Of a stretch of DNA of 64,000 bases, positions 17,195-24,869 are shown one piece after another. The notes beneath the pieces were generated by a model, which did not search any database, was not told where the DNA came from, and was given only the letters and a program-made list of their open reading frames with translations. A program made the position numbers and the translations under genes. Within the stretch, counting starts at the first letter, position 1. Every line of letters begins with the position of its first letter. Source of the stretch: Lachnospiraceae bacterium (GTDB lineage Bacteria > Bacillota > Clostridia > Lachnospirales > Lachnospiraceae); contig AP025576.1 of the NCBI GenBank assembly GCA_022845955.1, forward strand, positions 6,944,001 through 7,008,000, given 5' to 3'.

Positions 17195-18151
17195 TTATTT
17201 TACAAACGCTTTTACTTTTGCATAAATTCCGTCTGCATCCAAACCGTATTTAGCTACCAATGCGCCTGCGGATCCGGATTCCCCAAAGATGTCGTTCATT
17301 CCGATACGGCATACCGGCGTGGGCGCTTTTTCGGAAAGCACTTCGCTCACGGCGCCGCCGAGCCCGCCGATGATGGAATGCTCTTCCGCTGTCACCACTT
17401 TTCCGGTCTTTTTCGCGGATTTGATGATAAGCTCTTCATCCAGGGGCTTGATGGTATGGATATTGATCACTTCGGCGCTGATGCCGTCGGCAGCAAGCTT
17501 TTCAGCCGCCTGAAGAGCTTCGGGCACACAGATGCCGGTCGCTACGATAGTAACGTCGCTTCCTTCGCGGAGAAGGACGCCTTTGCCGATTTCAAACTGA
17601 TAGCCGTCGTTGTCATTGATTACCGGTACGGCGGCACGGCCGAAACGAAGGTATACGGGGCCTGTATATTCGATGGCTGCCTGTACTGCTGCCCTTGCTT
17701 CCACAGCGTCACAGGGATTGATTACCACCATTCCGGGAATGACACGCATGAGGGCGATATCTTCCAGACACTGGTGGGATGCGCCGTCTTCCCCTACGGT
17801 GATACCGGCATGGGTCGCACCGATCTTTACATTCAGGTGCGGATAGCCGATGGAATTACGTACCTGCTCGTAGGCACGTCCGGCTGCAAACATGGCGAAG
17901 GAACTGGCAAAAGGGATTTTTCCCACAGTGGAAAGCCCGGCTGCAATGCCCATCATGTCACATTCGGCGATTCCGCAGTCGATGTGGCGTTCGGGAAATG
18001 CTTTCTGGAAGGTGTTGGTTTTGGTGGCATTTGCCAAATCCGCATCCAGGACCACCAGGTCCGGATACTGTGCACCGAATTCAGCAAGTGCCTTTCCGTA
18101 AGCTTCTCTGGTTGCTATTTTCTGAACCGGTTTGTTATTTACTTCTGACAT
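17195..18151 (-). CDS. Transketolase, C-terminal subunit
   Basis: 318 residues covering the pyrimidine-binding and C-terminal domains of transketolase: TREAYGKALAEFG, DADLANATKT, HIDCGIAECDMMGIAAGLS (catalytic Glu region that activates thiamine diphosphate), THAGITVGEDGASHQ and HSIIGGLGGAV. The enzyme moves two-carbon units between sugar phosphates. In many Firmicutes and Archaea the enzyme is split in two genes, as here. The start overlaps the end of the N-terminal subunit gene by 13 bases, so the two are translationally coupled. Confidence 0.93.
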   Translation of the reverse strand: MSEVNNKPVQKIATREAYGKALAEFGAQYPDLVVLDADLANATKTNTFQKAFPERHIDCGIAECDMMGIAAGLSTVGKIPFASSFAMFAAGRAYEQVRNSIGYPHLNVKIGATHAGITVGEDGASHQCLEDIALMRVIPGMVVINPCDAVEARAAVQAAIEYTGPVYLRFGRAAVPVINDNDGYQFEIGKGVLLREGSDVTIVATGICVPEALQAAEKLAADGISAEVINIHTIKPLDEELIIKSAKKTGKVVTAEEHSIIGGLGGAVSEVLSEKAPTPVCRIGMNDIFGESGSAGALVAKYGLDADGIYAKVKAFVK

Positions 18152-18975
18152 AATGCTTCACCTACTTTCTCCAAATCTGCCATTGCCACTGCATACTGCT
18201 CATCGTTGGGCGCGGTACCGTGCCATGCCACATTTCCTTCCATGAAGGAAACGCCCTTTCCTTTCAGGCTGTGGGCAACGATTGCGGTGGGCATGCCTTT
18301 GGTTTCTTTTGCTTCCCGGAATGCCGCACGGATAGCATCAAAATCATGGGCATCCACGTTGATTACATGGAAATTGAATGCTTCGAATTTCTTGTCGATA
18401 GGGTAGGGGGAGCATACCTGATCAACGGGGCCGTCAATCTGGAGGCCGTTATTGTCAACTACCACTACCAGGTTGTCCAGCTTATGGAAGCCTGCGAACA
18501 TGGCCGCTTCCCACACCTGTCCTTCTTCGATTTCACCGTCTCCCAGAAGGGTGTATACACGGTAGTCCCTGTTATCCAGCTTTCCGCCGAGAGCCATGCC
18601 TACGGCTGCGGAAATACCCTGTCCCAGGGAACCGGTGGACATATCCACGCCGGGGATGTGCTGCATGCAGGGATGTCCCTGCAGATAGGATCCCAGCTTA
18701 CGCAGGGTGGTGAGATCTTCCACGGGGAAGAACCCTCTGTGGGCGAGGGTGGAGTAGAGTCCCGGCGCGGTATGGCCTTTGGAAAGGACAAAGCGGTCTC
18801 TTTCCGGTTTGTCGGGGTTCTCCGGGTCGATGTTCATTTCTTCGAAGTAGAGATAAGTGAAAATATCTGCTGCGGAAAGGGATCCGCCGGGATGGCCGGC
18901 TTTGGCACTGTGAACGGCAGTTACAATGCCTTTGCGGATCTCGTTCGCCATTTTTGCGAGTTCAAGATTATCCAT
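18139..18975 (-). CDS. Transketolase, N-terminal subunit
   Basis: 278 residues forming the thiamine-diphosphate-binding half: SAKAGHPGGSLSAADI, LSKGHTAPGLYSTLA, the GDGEIEEGQVWEAAMFA motif (GDG...x(25)...N thiamine-diphosphate signature) ending in VVVDNNGLQIDG. It pairs with the overlapping downstream gene to make one active transketolase. The intergenic DNA between araD and this gene (18976-19246) holds a structured repeat, so the transketolase genes may be partly uncoupled from the ara genes. Confidence 0.93.
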   Translation of the reverse strand: MDNLELAKMANEIRKGIVTAVHSAKAGHPGGSLSAADIFTYLYFEEMNIDPENPDKPERDRFVLSKGHTAPGLYSTLAHRGFFPVEDLTTLRKLGSYLQGHPCMQHIPGVDMSTGSLGQGISAAVGMALGGKLDNRDYRVYTLLGDGEIEEGQVWEAAMFAGFHKLDNLVVVVDNNGLQIDGPVDQVCSPYPIDKKFEAFNFHVINVDAHDFDAIRAAFREAKETKGMPTAIVAHSLKGKGVSFMEGNVAWHGTAPNDEQYAVAMADLEKVGEALCQK

Positions 18976-19076
18976 GAATGTTTTTCCTCCATAAATTTAA
19001 GTTGGTTGGGGTGGGGTGGTAACCAGAGCGCCGGCGGAAAAGAGGTAGGGAGGTGATGGGCCGGGGTGTCGGGGTG

Positions 19077-19234
19077 GTGACAGCCGGACGGCAGAACCTC
19101 AAGACCTTCGGTCTTTCGGTCGCTTCGCTCGCCGGGCAGGTTCAGAAGGTCTGGGATGGGCAAGCATGGATGTGGGGCGTATCCATGTTTGCCCATCCCA
19201 GGCCTTCTGAGCCTGTCCGGTTCTGCCTGGTCAC
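19077..19234. repeat. Structured inverted-repeat element between araD and the transketolase genes
   Basis: Outer GTGAC...GTCAC and GGCAGAACC (about 19090-19098) with GGTTCTGCC (about 19219-19227) enclose small hairpins (AAGACCTTCGGTCTT near 19101). They also enclose one long hairpin, CAGAAGG.CTGGGATGGGCAA...ATGGAT (about 19143-19173), paired with 19180-19210. No coding frame fits. It resembles the other intergenic fold-backs in layout but not in sequence. As part of an operon mRNA it could stabilise or separate the upstream ara genes from the tkt genes. Confidence 0.6.
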
Positions 19235-19246
19235 GAATATAATACC

Positions 19247-19951
19247 CTATTTACCCCCGTTTTGTCCATAGTAAGCGTTGGCTCCGTGTTTTCTGAAGTA
19301 ATGTTTGTCCTGGAGTTCCTGGGGGGCGGGCTGGATATTTACGTTGATGGTTTCGGCGCGGTAGGCCATTTTGGCTACTTCTTCCAGCACGACTGCGTTG
19401 TGTACGGCCTCATGGGCATCCTTGCCCCAGGAGAAGGGTCCGTGGTTTTTGCAGAGTACGGCGGGAACCGCTTTTACGTCTTTTCCCATGGCTTTGAATT
19501 CATTGACGATGAGATGGCCGGTATTTTCCTCGTAGGCATCTTCAATCTCTTCTTTGGTCAGGCAGCGCAGGCAGGGAACCTCTCCGTAGATATAATCGGC
19601 ATGGGTGGTTCCATAGCAGGGAATGCTCCTTCCCGCCTGTGCCCAGCTGGTGGCATAGGAAGAGTGGGTATGTACAATCCCTCCTATTTCAGGAAATGCC
19701 TTGTACAGCTCCACATGGGTCGCCGTATCGGAAGAGGGGTTATATTTTCCTTCCACTTTATTCCCGTTCAGATCCACAATCACCATATCCTCCGGGGTGA
19801 GGCTGTCATAGTCCACACCGCTGGGTTTGATGGCAAAAAGGCCGCTTTCCCTGTCGATTTCACTCACATTTCCCCAGGTAAAAGTAACCAGGCCGTACCG
19901 GGGAAGAAGCATATTGGCCTCATATACTCTTTTTTTCAGTTCTTCTAACAT
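19247..19951 (-). CDS. araD: L-ribulose-5-phosphate 4-epimerase
   Basis: The start ATG at 19951 (MLEELKKRVYEAN) has GGAGG seven bases upstream, giving 234 residues, close to the 231 of the E. coli enzyme. It converts L-ribulose 5-phosphate to D-xylulose 5-phosphate. Class II aldolase-family features: TWGNVSEIDRE, IKPSGVDYDSL, SSDTATHVELYKAFP, the zinc ligands in GGIVHTHSSYATSWAQAG (HTH) and a later His in CKNHGPFSWGKDAHEAVHNAV. It lies 81 bases after araB. Confidence 0.95.
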   Translation of the reverse strand: MLEELKKRVYEANMLLPRYGLVTFTWGNVSEIDRESGLFAIKPSGVDYDSLTPEDMVIVDLNGNKVEGKYNPSSDTATHVELYKAFPEIGGIVHTHSSYATSWAQAGRSIPCYGTTHADYIYGEVPCLRCLTKEEIEDAYEENTGHLIVNEFKAMGKDVKAVPAVLCKNHGPFSWGKDAHEAVHNAVVLEEVAKMAYRAETINVNIQPAPQELQDKHYFRKHGANAYYGQNGGK

Positions 19952-20032
19952 ATTCGATCCTCCTGTCCGTTTTGCACGATGTTTTTTCCTCACACAGGCG
20001 CCCTCCCACGGGAAGGCGCCTCTGGTGTAAGC

Positions 20033-21634
20033 TTAAATCAGATTTTCCACGGCTGCCTTTTCAATTGGCAGCCCTTTGGTATAGCGCTCCACAAACTTGT
20101 TGAAGCCTTCCACATCCCTTGTATCGGGATCTATTTTTACACCGGTATTTCCTGCAAACACCCTGTTTTCCAGGAACTGGGCCAGGGACTCATCCGCCTT
20201 TTTATCCTTCATATAGGAGGCAAGAAGGGCGATTCCCCATGCGCCGCCCTCACCTGCGGTTTCCATGACGGAAACAGGGGCATTCACAGCTGCTGCCAGC
20301 AGCTTTTGTCCCACTTCTTTGGTCTTAAACAGTCCCCCGTGGCCCAGCAGCTTATCTATCTGTACCTTTTCTTCCTTCAAAAGGATATCCAGACCGGTTT
20401 TCAGCGCACCGAGTGCGGTAAACAGATGCGCACGCATGAAGTTTGCCAGGGTGAAGCTGCTTTCCGGGTTTCTTACAAACAGAGGGCGGCCTTCCTCAAA
20501 GCCCGTGATATGTTCTCCGGAGAAATAGTTGTAAGCCAGCAGGCCTCCGCAGTCCGGATCCCCCTCCAGAGCTTTGCGGTAGAGGGTGCCGTACAGGTCG
20601 TTCTTATCCACCTTCATGCCAAACGCCTGGGTAAACTCTTCAAACAGGTCTATCCACGCATTCAAATCCGAGGTACAGTTATTGCAGTGGACCATGGCTA
20701 CCGCGCTTCCGTCAGGAGTCATTACCATATCGATTTCGGGGTGCACCTCCGCCAGTTCTTTTTCCAGGACTACCATAGCAAATACACTGGTTCCCGCGGA
20801 TACATTGCCGGTACGCTTCGCCACGCTGTTGGTAGCCACCATACCCGTTCCCGCATCTCCTTCCGGAGGGCATACGGGTATGCCTGCCTGCAGCTGCCCT
20901 GTAGTATCCAGAAGCCGTGCGCCTTCTTCCGTCAGGCAGCCCGCATTCTCTCCGGCCACCAGGATTTCCGGGAGAATATCCAGAAGCTTCCAGGAAAATC
21001 CTTCCGGTGCAACAAGCTCGTCAAAAGCCTTCACCATCCTGCCGCTGTACTGCCTGGTTGCCGCATCCACAGGCATCATTCCTGCTGCCTCTCCGATACC
21101 CAGCACCTTTCTGCCGGTCAGCTTCCAGTGCACATAACCCTCCAGCGTTGTCAGGAAATCAATATCCTTAACATGCTCCTCCTTATTCAGGATCGCCTGA
21201 TACAGATGGGCAATGCTCCATCTCTGGGGGATGTTAAAAGAAAACAGCTCCGTCAGCTTCACGGATGCTTCTTCCGTAATGGTATTTCTCCAGGTACGGA
21301 AGGGCACCATCAGCTCTCCCTCTTTATTGAAAGCCATATATCCATGCATCATAGCACTGAAGCCAAGTGCACCCACCTTCGTCAGAGCAACGCCGTATTT
21401 GTCCTGTACGTCTTCTGCCATCTTCCGGTAGCTGTCCTGCAGCCCATTCCAGATATCTTCCAGGCTATAGGTCCAGATATTATTTTCATAGCGGTTTTCC
21501 CATTCATGGTTCCCTGCCGCGATGGGAGTGTTATCCTCCCCTACCAGCACAGCCTTAATCCTGGTTGAGCCGAACTCAATCCCCAAAGCTGTATTTCCAT
21601 TAATAATTGCGTTTTTAATTTCTGTCATACCCAT
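20033..21634 (-). CDS. araB: L-ribulokinase (FGGY family)
   Basis: 533 residues. The N-terminal ATPase motif is NTALGIEFGSTRIKAVLV and the C-terminal FGGY domain has LLGHGGLFKTKEVGQKLLA and ETAGEGGAWGIALLA. Length, and position between isomerase and epimerase, make it the ATP-dependent ribulokinase rather than a xylulokinase or gluconokinase. The start has AAGGAGG eight bases upstream. Only 13 bases separate it from araA. FGGY kinases are similar enough that specificity rests mainly on context. Confidence 0.88.
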   Translation of the reverse strand: MGMTEIKNAIINGNTALGIEFGSTRIKAVLVGEDNTPIAAGNHEWENRYENNIWTYSLEDIWNGLQDSYRKMAEDVQDKYGVALTKVGALGFSAMMHGYMAFNKEGELMVPFRTWRNTITEEASVKLTELFSFNIPQRWSIAHLYQAILNKEEHVKDIDFLTTLEGYVHWKLTGRKVLGIGEAAGMMPVDAATRQYSGRMVKAFDELVAPEGFSWKLLDILPEILVAGENAGCLTEEGARLLDTTGQLQAGIPVCPPEGDAGTGMVATNSVAKRTGNVSAGTSVFAMVVLEKELAEVHPEIDMVMTPDGSAVAMVHCNNCTSDLNAWIDLFEEFTQAFGMKVDKNDLYGTLYRKALEGDPDCGGLLAYNYFSGEHITGFEEGRPLFVRNPESSFTLANFMRAHLFTALGALKTGLDILLKEEKVQIDKLLGHGGLFKTKEVGQKLLAAAVNAPVSVMETAGEGGAWGIALLASYMKDKKADESLAQFLENRVFAGNTGVKIDPDTRDVEGFNKFVERYTKGLPIEKAAVENLI

Positions 21635-21647
21635 AATAAAAACCTCC

Positions 21648-23144
21648 TTATCTGTAATATACAGAATTCCATTTCAGTTCATTTTTAAAGCTGCGGATCG
21701 TGGTATCTTTATCGATTACCACGCTTTCAATTCCCATGGCGGCCGCCCAGTCAACCATCTGGTCAACAGTCAGATCATAGGAAAATGCGGTGTGGTGGGC
21801 GCCTCCTGCCAGAATCCAGGCCTCGGCCCCAATCTCAAGGCTGGGCTGGGGAGTCCAGAATGCCGTAGCGACGGGAAGCTTCGGCATTTCCTTTTCACAC
21901 TTCTTACAGTCAACCGCATTGATGATCAGGCGGAAACGGTTGCCCAGATCGACCAGGGAGGTTGCTACCGCAGGCCCTGTCTTGGAGGTGAATACCAGAC
22001 GGGCAGGATCCTCTCTGTTGCCCATGGACAGGGGCTGCACTTTAATGGATATAGGCCCCTCCGCTATGGTAGGGCAGACCTCAAGCATATGGGCCTGCAG
22101 AATGCCTTCTTTTCCCGGTACCAGATTATATGTATAGTCTTCCATGAAAGAGGTTCCTTTGGCGCCGGGCACACCAGCCGCCATAATTTTCATCAGACGC
22201 ACCATTGCCGCCGTTTTCCAGTCCCCTTCTCCGCCGAAGCCGTAGCCCTTTTCCATCAGTCTCTGGATAGCCAGGCCGGGAAGCTGCTGCAGTCCGCCCA
22301 GCATGCCGAAGTGGGTAACAATTGCGTGATAATCCCCGTCCTCCAGGAATTTCTCAAGGCCGATCTCTATTTTGGCCTGGGCCGCCACATGGGCGCGGAA
22401 TTCTTCCGGATCCCTGCCTTCCGGTAAGATCTGATATTTGCTGTAATACTCTTCCACAAGGGCGTTTACATCCCCTTCGGAAACCGCATTCACATATTCC
22501 ACCGCATCATTTACGCAGTAATGATCGATCTCCCATCCGAATTTAACTTCCGCTTCTACCTTATCTCCTTCGGTTACGGCAACATTGTTCATGTTGTCCC
22601 CGATACGGCATACCCTGATATGGGAAGATTCCATGATGCCGATTGCCGTTCTCATCCAGCTTCCTATTTTATCCTGTACCCCGGCATTTGCCCAATGTCC
22701 CACAATAATTTTACGCTCTATTCCCATTCGGCTCACCATATGGCCGAATTCCCTGTCGCCGTGGGCAGACTGGTTCTCGTTCATGAAATCCATATCAATG
22801 GTATCATAAGGGATTTCCTCATTGAACTGGGTATGCAGATGGCACAGCGGCTTGCGGTATTCCTTCAGTCCCAGAATCCACATTTTTGCGGGGGAGAAGG
22901 TATGCATCCAGGTGATAACCCCTGCACATCCGCCGTCTTCATTTGCCTCGTTAAGGGTTCTTCTGATAGTAGCCGGATCGATTAAAGTGGGCTTCAGAAC
23001 CACTTCAAAGGGAAGCCTGCCGGATGCGTTCAGCCCCTCCACGATTTTGGCGGAATGCTCTGCCACCTTTCTCAGGCATTCGTCCCCATACAGGTCCTGG
23101 GAACCTGTACAAAACCAGAATTTGTAGTCTCTTCCTGTTTTCAT
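21648..23144 (-). CDS. araA: L-arabinose isomerase
   Basis: 498 residues, the normal length. It interconverts L-arabinose and L-ribulose and needs a divalent metal. Family blocks seen: FWFCTGSQDLYG at the N-terminus, WMHTFSPAKMWI, CHLHTQFN.EIPYD, MDFMNENQSAHGDREFG, VVGHW-like IVGHWANAGVQDKIG, GEGDWKTAAMVRLMKIM and a metal-binding His in LAGGAHHTAFSYDLT. AGGAGG precedes the ATG. The 254-bp fold-back element lies immediately upstream, between araR and araA, and I see no convincing promoter between the element and araA. Confidence 0.97.
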   Translation of the reverse strand: MKTGRDYKFWFCTGSQDLYGDECLRKVAEHSAKIVEGLNASGRLPFEVVLKPTLIDPATIRRTLNEANEDGGCAGVITWMHTFSPAKMWILGLKEYRKPLCHLHTQFNEEIPYDTIDMDFMNENQSAHGDREFGHMVSRMGIERKIIVGHWANAGVQDKIGSWMRTAIGIMESSHIRVCRIGDNMNNVAVTEGDKVEAEVKFGWEIDHYCVNDAVEYVNAVSEGDVNALVEEYYSKYQILPEGRDPEEFRAHVAAQAKIEIGLEKFLEDGDYHAIVTHFGMLGGLQQLPGLAIQRLMEKGYGFGGEGDWKTAAMVRLMKIMAAGVPGAKGTSFMEDYTYNLVPGKEGILQAHMLEVCPTIAEGPISIKVQPLSMGNREDPARLVFTSKTGPAVATSLVDLGNRFRLIINAVDCKKCEKEMPKLPVATAFWTPQPSLEIGAEAWILAGGAHHTAFSYDLTVDQMVDWAAAMGIESVVIDKDTTIRSFKNELKWNSVYYR

Positions 23145-23175
23145 TTCGTTTTTCCTCCTGAATAAAAATTTTTAA

Positions 23176-23429
23176 TCAAACTTGGTAGTTGCCGAATGGC
23201 CTTGCGCCGGCTGTCTGCGTGGCGTTCCCGGGACTGAAAAGGATTTCCGCAGGTCCGTCAGACTGGACATTCCGATGAGCCCAGGGACGTCAATTGTGTC
23301 AGATGAGTCTGACACGATTGACTGGTCTCATCTCCATAGCCTGAAAGGCACCTGCGAAAATTCCTTTTCAGTCCCGGGAACGCCACGCAGACAGCCGGCG
23401 GAAGGCCATTCGGCAACTACGAAGTTTGA
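23176..23429. mobile_element. 254-bp fold-back (MITE-like) element, copy A
   Basis: The terminal inverted repeats start TCAAACTT and extend about 68 bp with two mismatches (left arm to 23243, right arm from 23362). Arms contain GGCCTT.CGCCGGCTGTCTGCG and GTTCCCGGGACTGAAAAGGA. The core holds a nested hairpin (GTGTCA...TGACAC) and the words GGAGATGAGACC and GGGCTCATCGGAATGTC on the minus strand. The reverse complement of its 118-bp core aligns without gaps to copy B at 39953, about 80 percent identical by hand count. No ORF of note and no clear target duplication here. It separates araR from araA. Confidence 0.8.
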
Positions 23430-23470
23430 TTTATTTATATGTGGTAACTGTCCAGTACCTTCACAGTTCC

Positions 23471-24556
23471 TTACTGCCGCTTCAGACGCCTGACGGAGTC
23501 TCTTTCCACAAGTTCCGTTACGAATTCGCAGGTTCCGTCAAACGCATTATTTTTCATGGCGGCCAACAGATTTTCCGCCGCCCTGGCCCCCAGCCTGTCG
23601 GTGGGATGGTGTACGCTGGTGAGCCTGGTCTCCGCCAGCTCCGCCAGCTCCGAGTCATCGATGCTGATTAATGAAATATCCTCCGGCACCCGGATTCCCT
23701 CTTCCTTCAGAAGCCCTTCCAGCTGAAAAGCAATTTTGTCGTTATAACAGAAAACAGCGGTACATTCTTTAAAATTCCGGAGAATCCTTTCCCGGTAATC
23801 ATGAAGATGCTGTTCCCCCTCTGTATCCAGCCAGACAATTCCGGAATCCCCTGCGGGAATCCCCGCCCTCCTGCACACATCCAGATACCCCGCATAACGC
23901 AGATGGCCCTGGCCGTCGTCAAATTTCAGCAAAGCGCCGATTTTGCGGTGCCCGGCGTCAATCAGATATTTTACCGCCATCTCCGCCGCCTGCCTGTCAT
24001 TGAGTGTGACATGGGGCAGCGCCAGACCGGGATAATAACTGTTAATAAACAAAATCGGTATTTTCCGCTCCATCAGCTTCTGCAGCAGAGGGAGATTGGG
24101 ATTGGGCAGGCCGCTTTTGGTAGCTTCCATAATGATTCCTGCCACATCATCCCTGGCTGTTATATCCTCCAGAATAGTACGTTCCCGTTCCAGCTGGTTG
24201 TTGGTAAACGCTATCTGCACCGAGTAGCCTCTTTCAAACAACGTGTTTTCAATCCCCTGTATGGTCCTGGGAAAAATATAGCTGTCCACATAGGTGGTCA
24301 CCACCGCTACTCTCGTCTTATTCTCCAGGGCGGCCGACCGGCTGTCACTGATATACGTGCCGCTTCCCCGCCTCCTGACCACTATCCCTTCTTCCTCCAG
24401 GACACCGATAGCATGTCGTACGGTCTGCCTGCTTAAGCCGAACAGCCCGCTCAGCTCATTTTCGGAATTCAGCTTATCTCCGGGACACAGTTCTTTCTTT
24501 TCCAGCCTTTCCTTCACCCAGTCGGCCACTTCCCTGTACTTGGCTTTTTTCTCCAT
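23471..24556 (-). CDS. araR: AraR-type repressor (GntR DNA-binding, LacI-like sensor)
   Basis: 361 residues. The N-terminal 70 residues are a GntR winged helix: YREVADWVKERLEKKELCPGD, ELSGLFGLSRQTVRHAIGVL and GIVVRRRGSGTYI. Residues 80-361 form a periplasmic-binding-protein/LacI-type effector domain (VAVVTTYVDSYIFPRTIQGIE, NDRQAAEMAVKYLIDAGHRKIG, ISLISIDDSELAELAETRLTSVHHP). This architecture defines AraR, which represses arabinose genes until L-arabinose binds. It lies directly upstream of araABD on the same strand. A strong promoter and perfect palindromes lie upstream, suggesting autoregulation. Confidence 0.9.
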   Translation of the reverse strand: MEKKAKYREVADWVKERLEKKELCPGDKLNSENELSGLFGLSRQTVRHAIGVLEEEGIVVRRRGSGTYISDSRSAALENKTRVAVVTTYVDSYIFPRTIQGIENTLFERGYSVQIAFTNNQLERERTILEDITARDDVAGIIMEATKSGLPNPNLPLLQKLMERKIPILFINSYYPGLALPHVTLNDRQAAEMAVKYLIDAGHRKIGALLKFDDGQGHLRYAGYLDVCRRAGIPAGDSGIVWLDTEGEQHLHDYRERILRNFKECTAVFCYNDKIAFQLEGLLKEEGIRVPEDISLISIDDSELAELAETRLTSVHHPTDRLGARAAENLLAAMKNNAFDGTCEFVTELVERDSVRRLKRQ

Positions 24557-24683
24557 ACAATCCCTCCCTGTCCGAATGGATGCCCTTCCTTTCCTGCATA
24601 GTTGTACCTATGTTTTTACAAGTTGTATTATTCCTGTACCGCGAGTAACAAGACAAGGTCAGGCAAGGCTGTCCGTTATTTTC

Positions 24684-24712
24684 ACTATAGTCCAAACAAA
24701 TACGCATGTCAA
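24684..24712 (-). promoter_or_regulatory. Sigma-A promoter of araR
   Basis: Minus-strand TTGACA (24712-24707), a 17-bp spacer and TATAGT (24689-24684). TACAAGTTGTA (palindrome with one central base) lies downstream, near 24617-24627, and a 22-bp palindrome upstream. The rest of the 24557-24869 gap is AT-rich with no further gene. Confidence 0.75.
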
Positions 24713-24744
24713 TATTATAATGACATTTCAAAATACATTTAATA

Positions 24745-24766
24745 AAAGTTGTATATATACAACTTT
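24745..24766. promoter_or_regulatory. Perfect 22-bp palindrome, candidate AraR operator
   Basis: AAAGTTGTATATATACAACT followed by TT reads the same on both strands. The TTGTA...TACAA core resembles the AraR operator core known from Bacillus (TTGTACGTACAA type). A shorter relative, TACAAGTTGTA, lies inside the araR leader. The site lies between araR and the divergent DUF885 gene and could serve either. Confidence 0.5.
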
Positions 24767-24869
24767 ATTTTAGATACATTTCTGCTGCAGGCGCAAGGAA
24801 CGAGATTCCCTGTCATGAATATTCCCAAGGATTCATAAACTGTTAAAAACCCCCCAAGGAATAAGTTCT

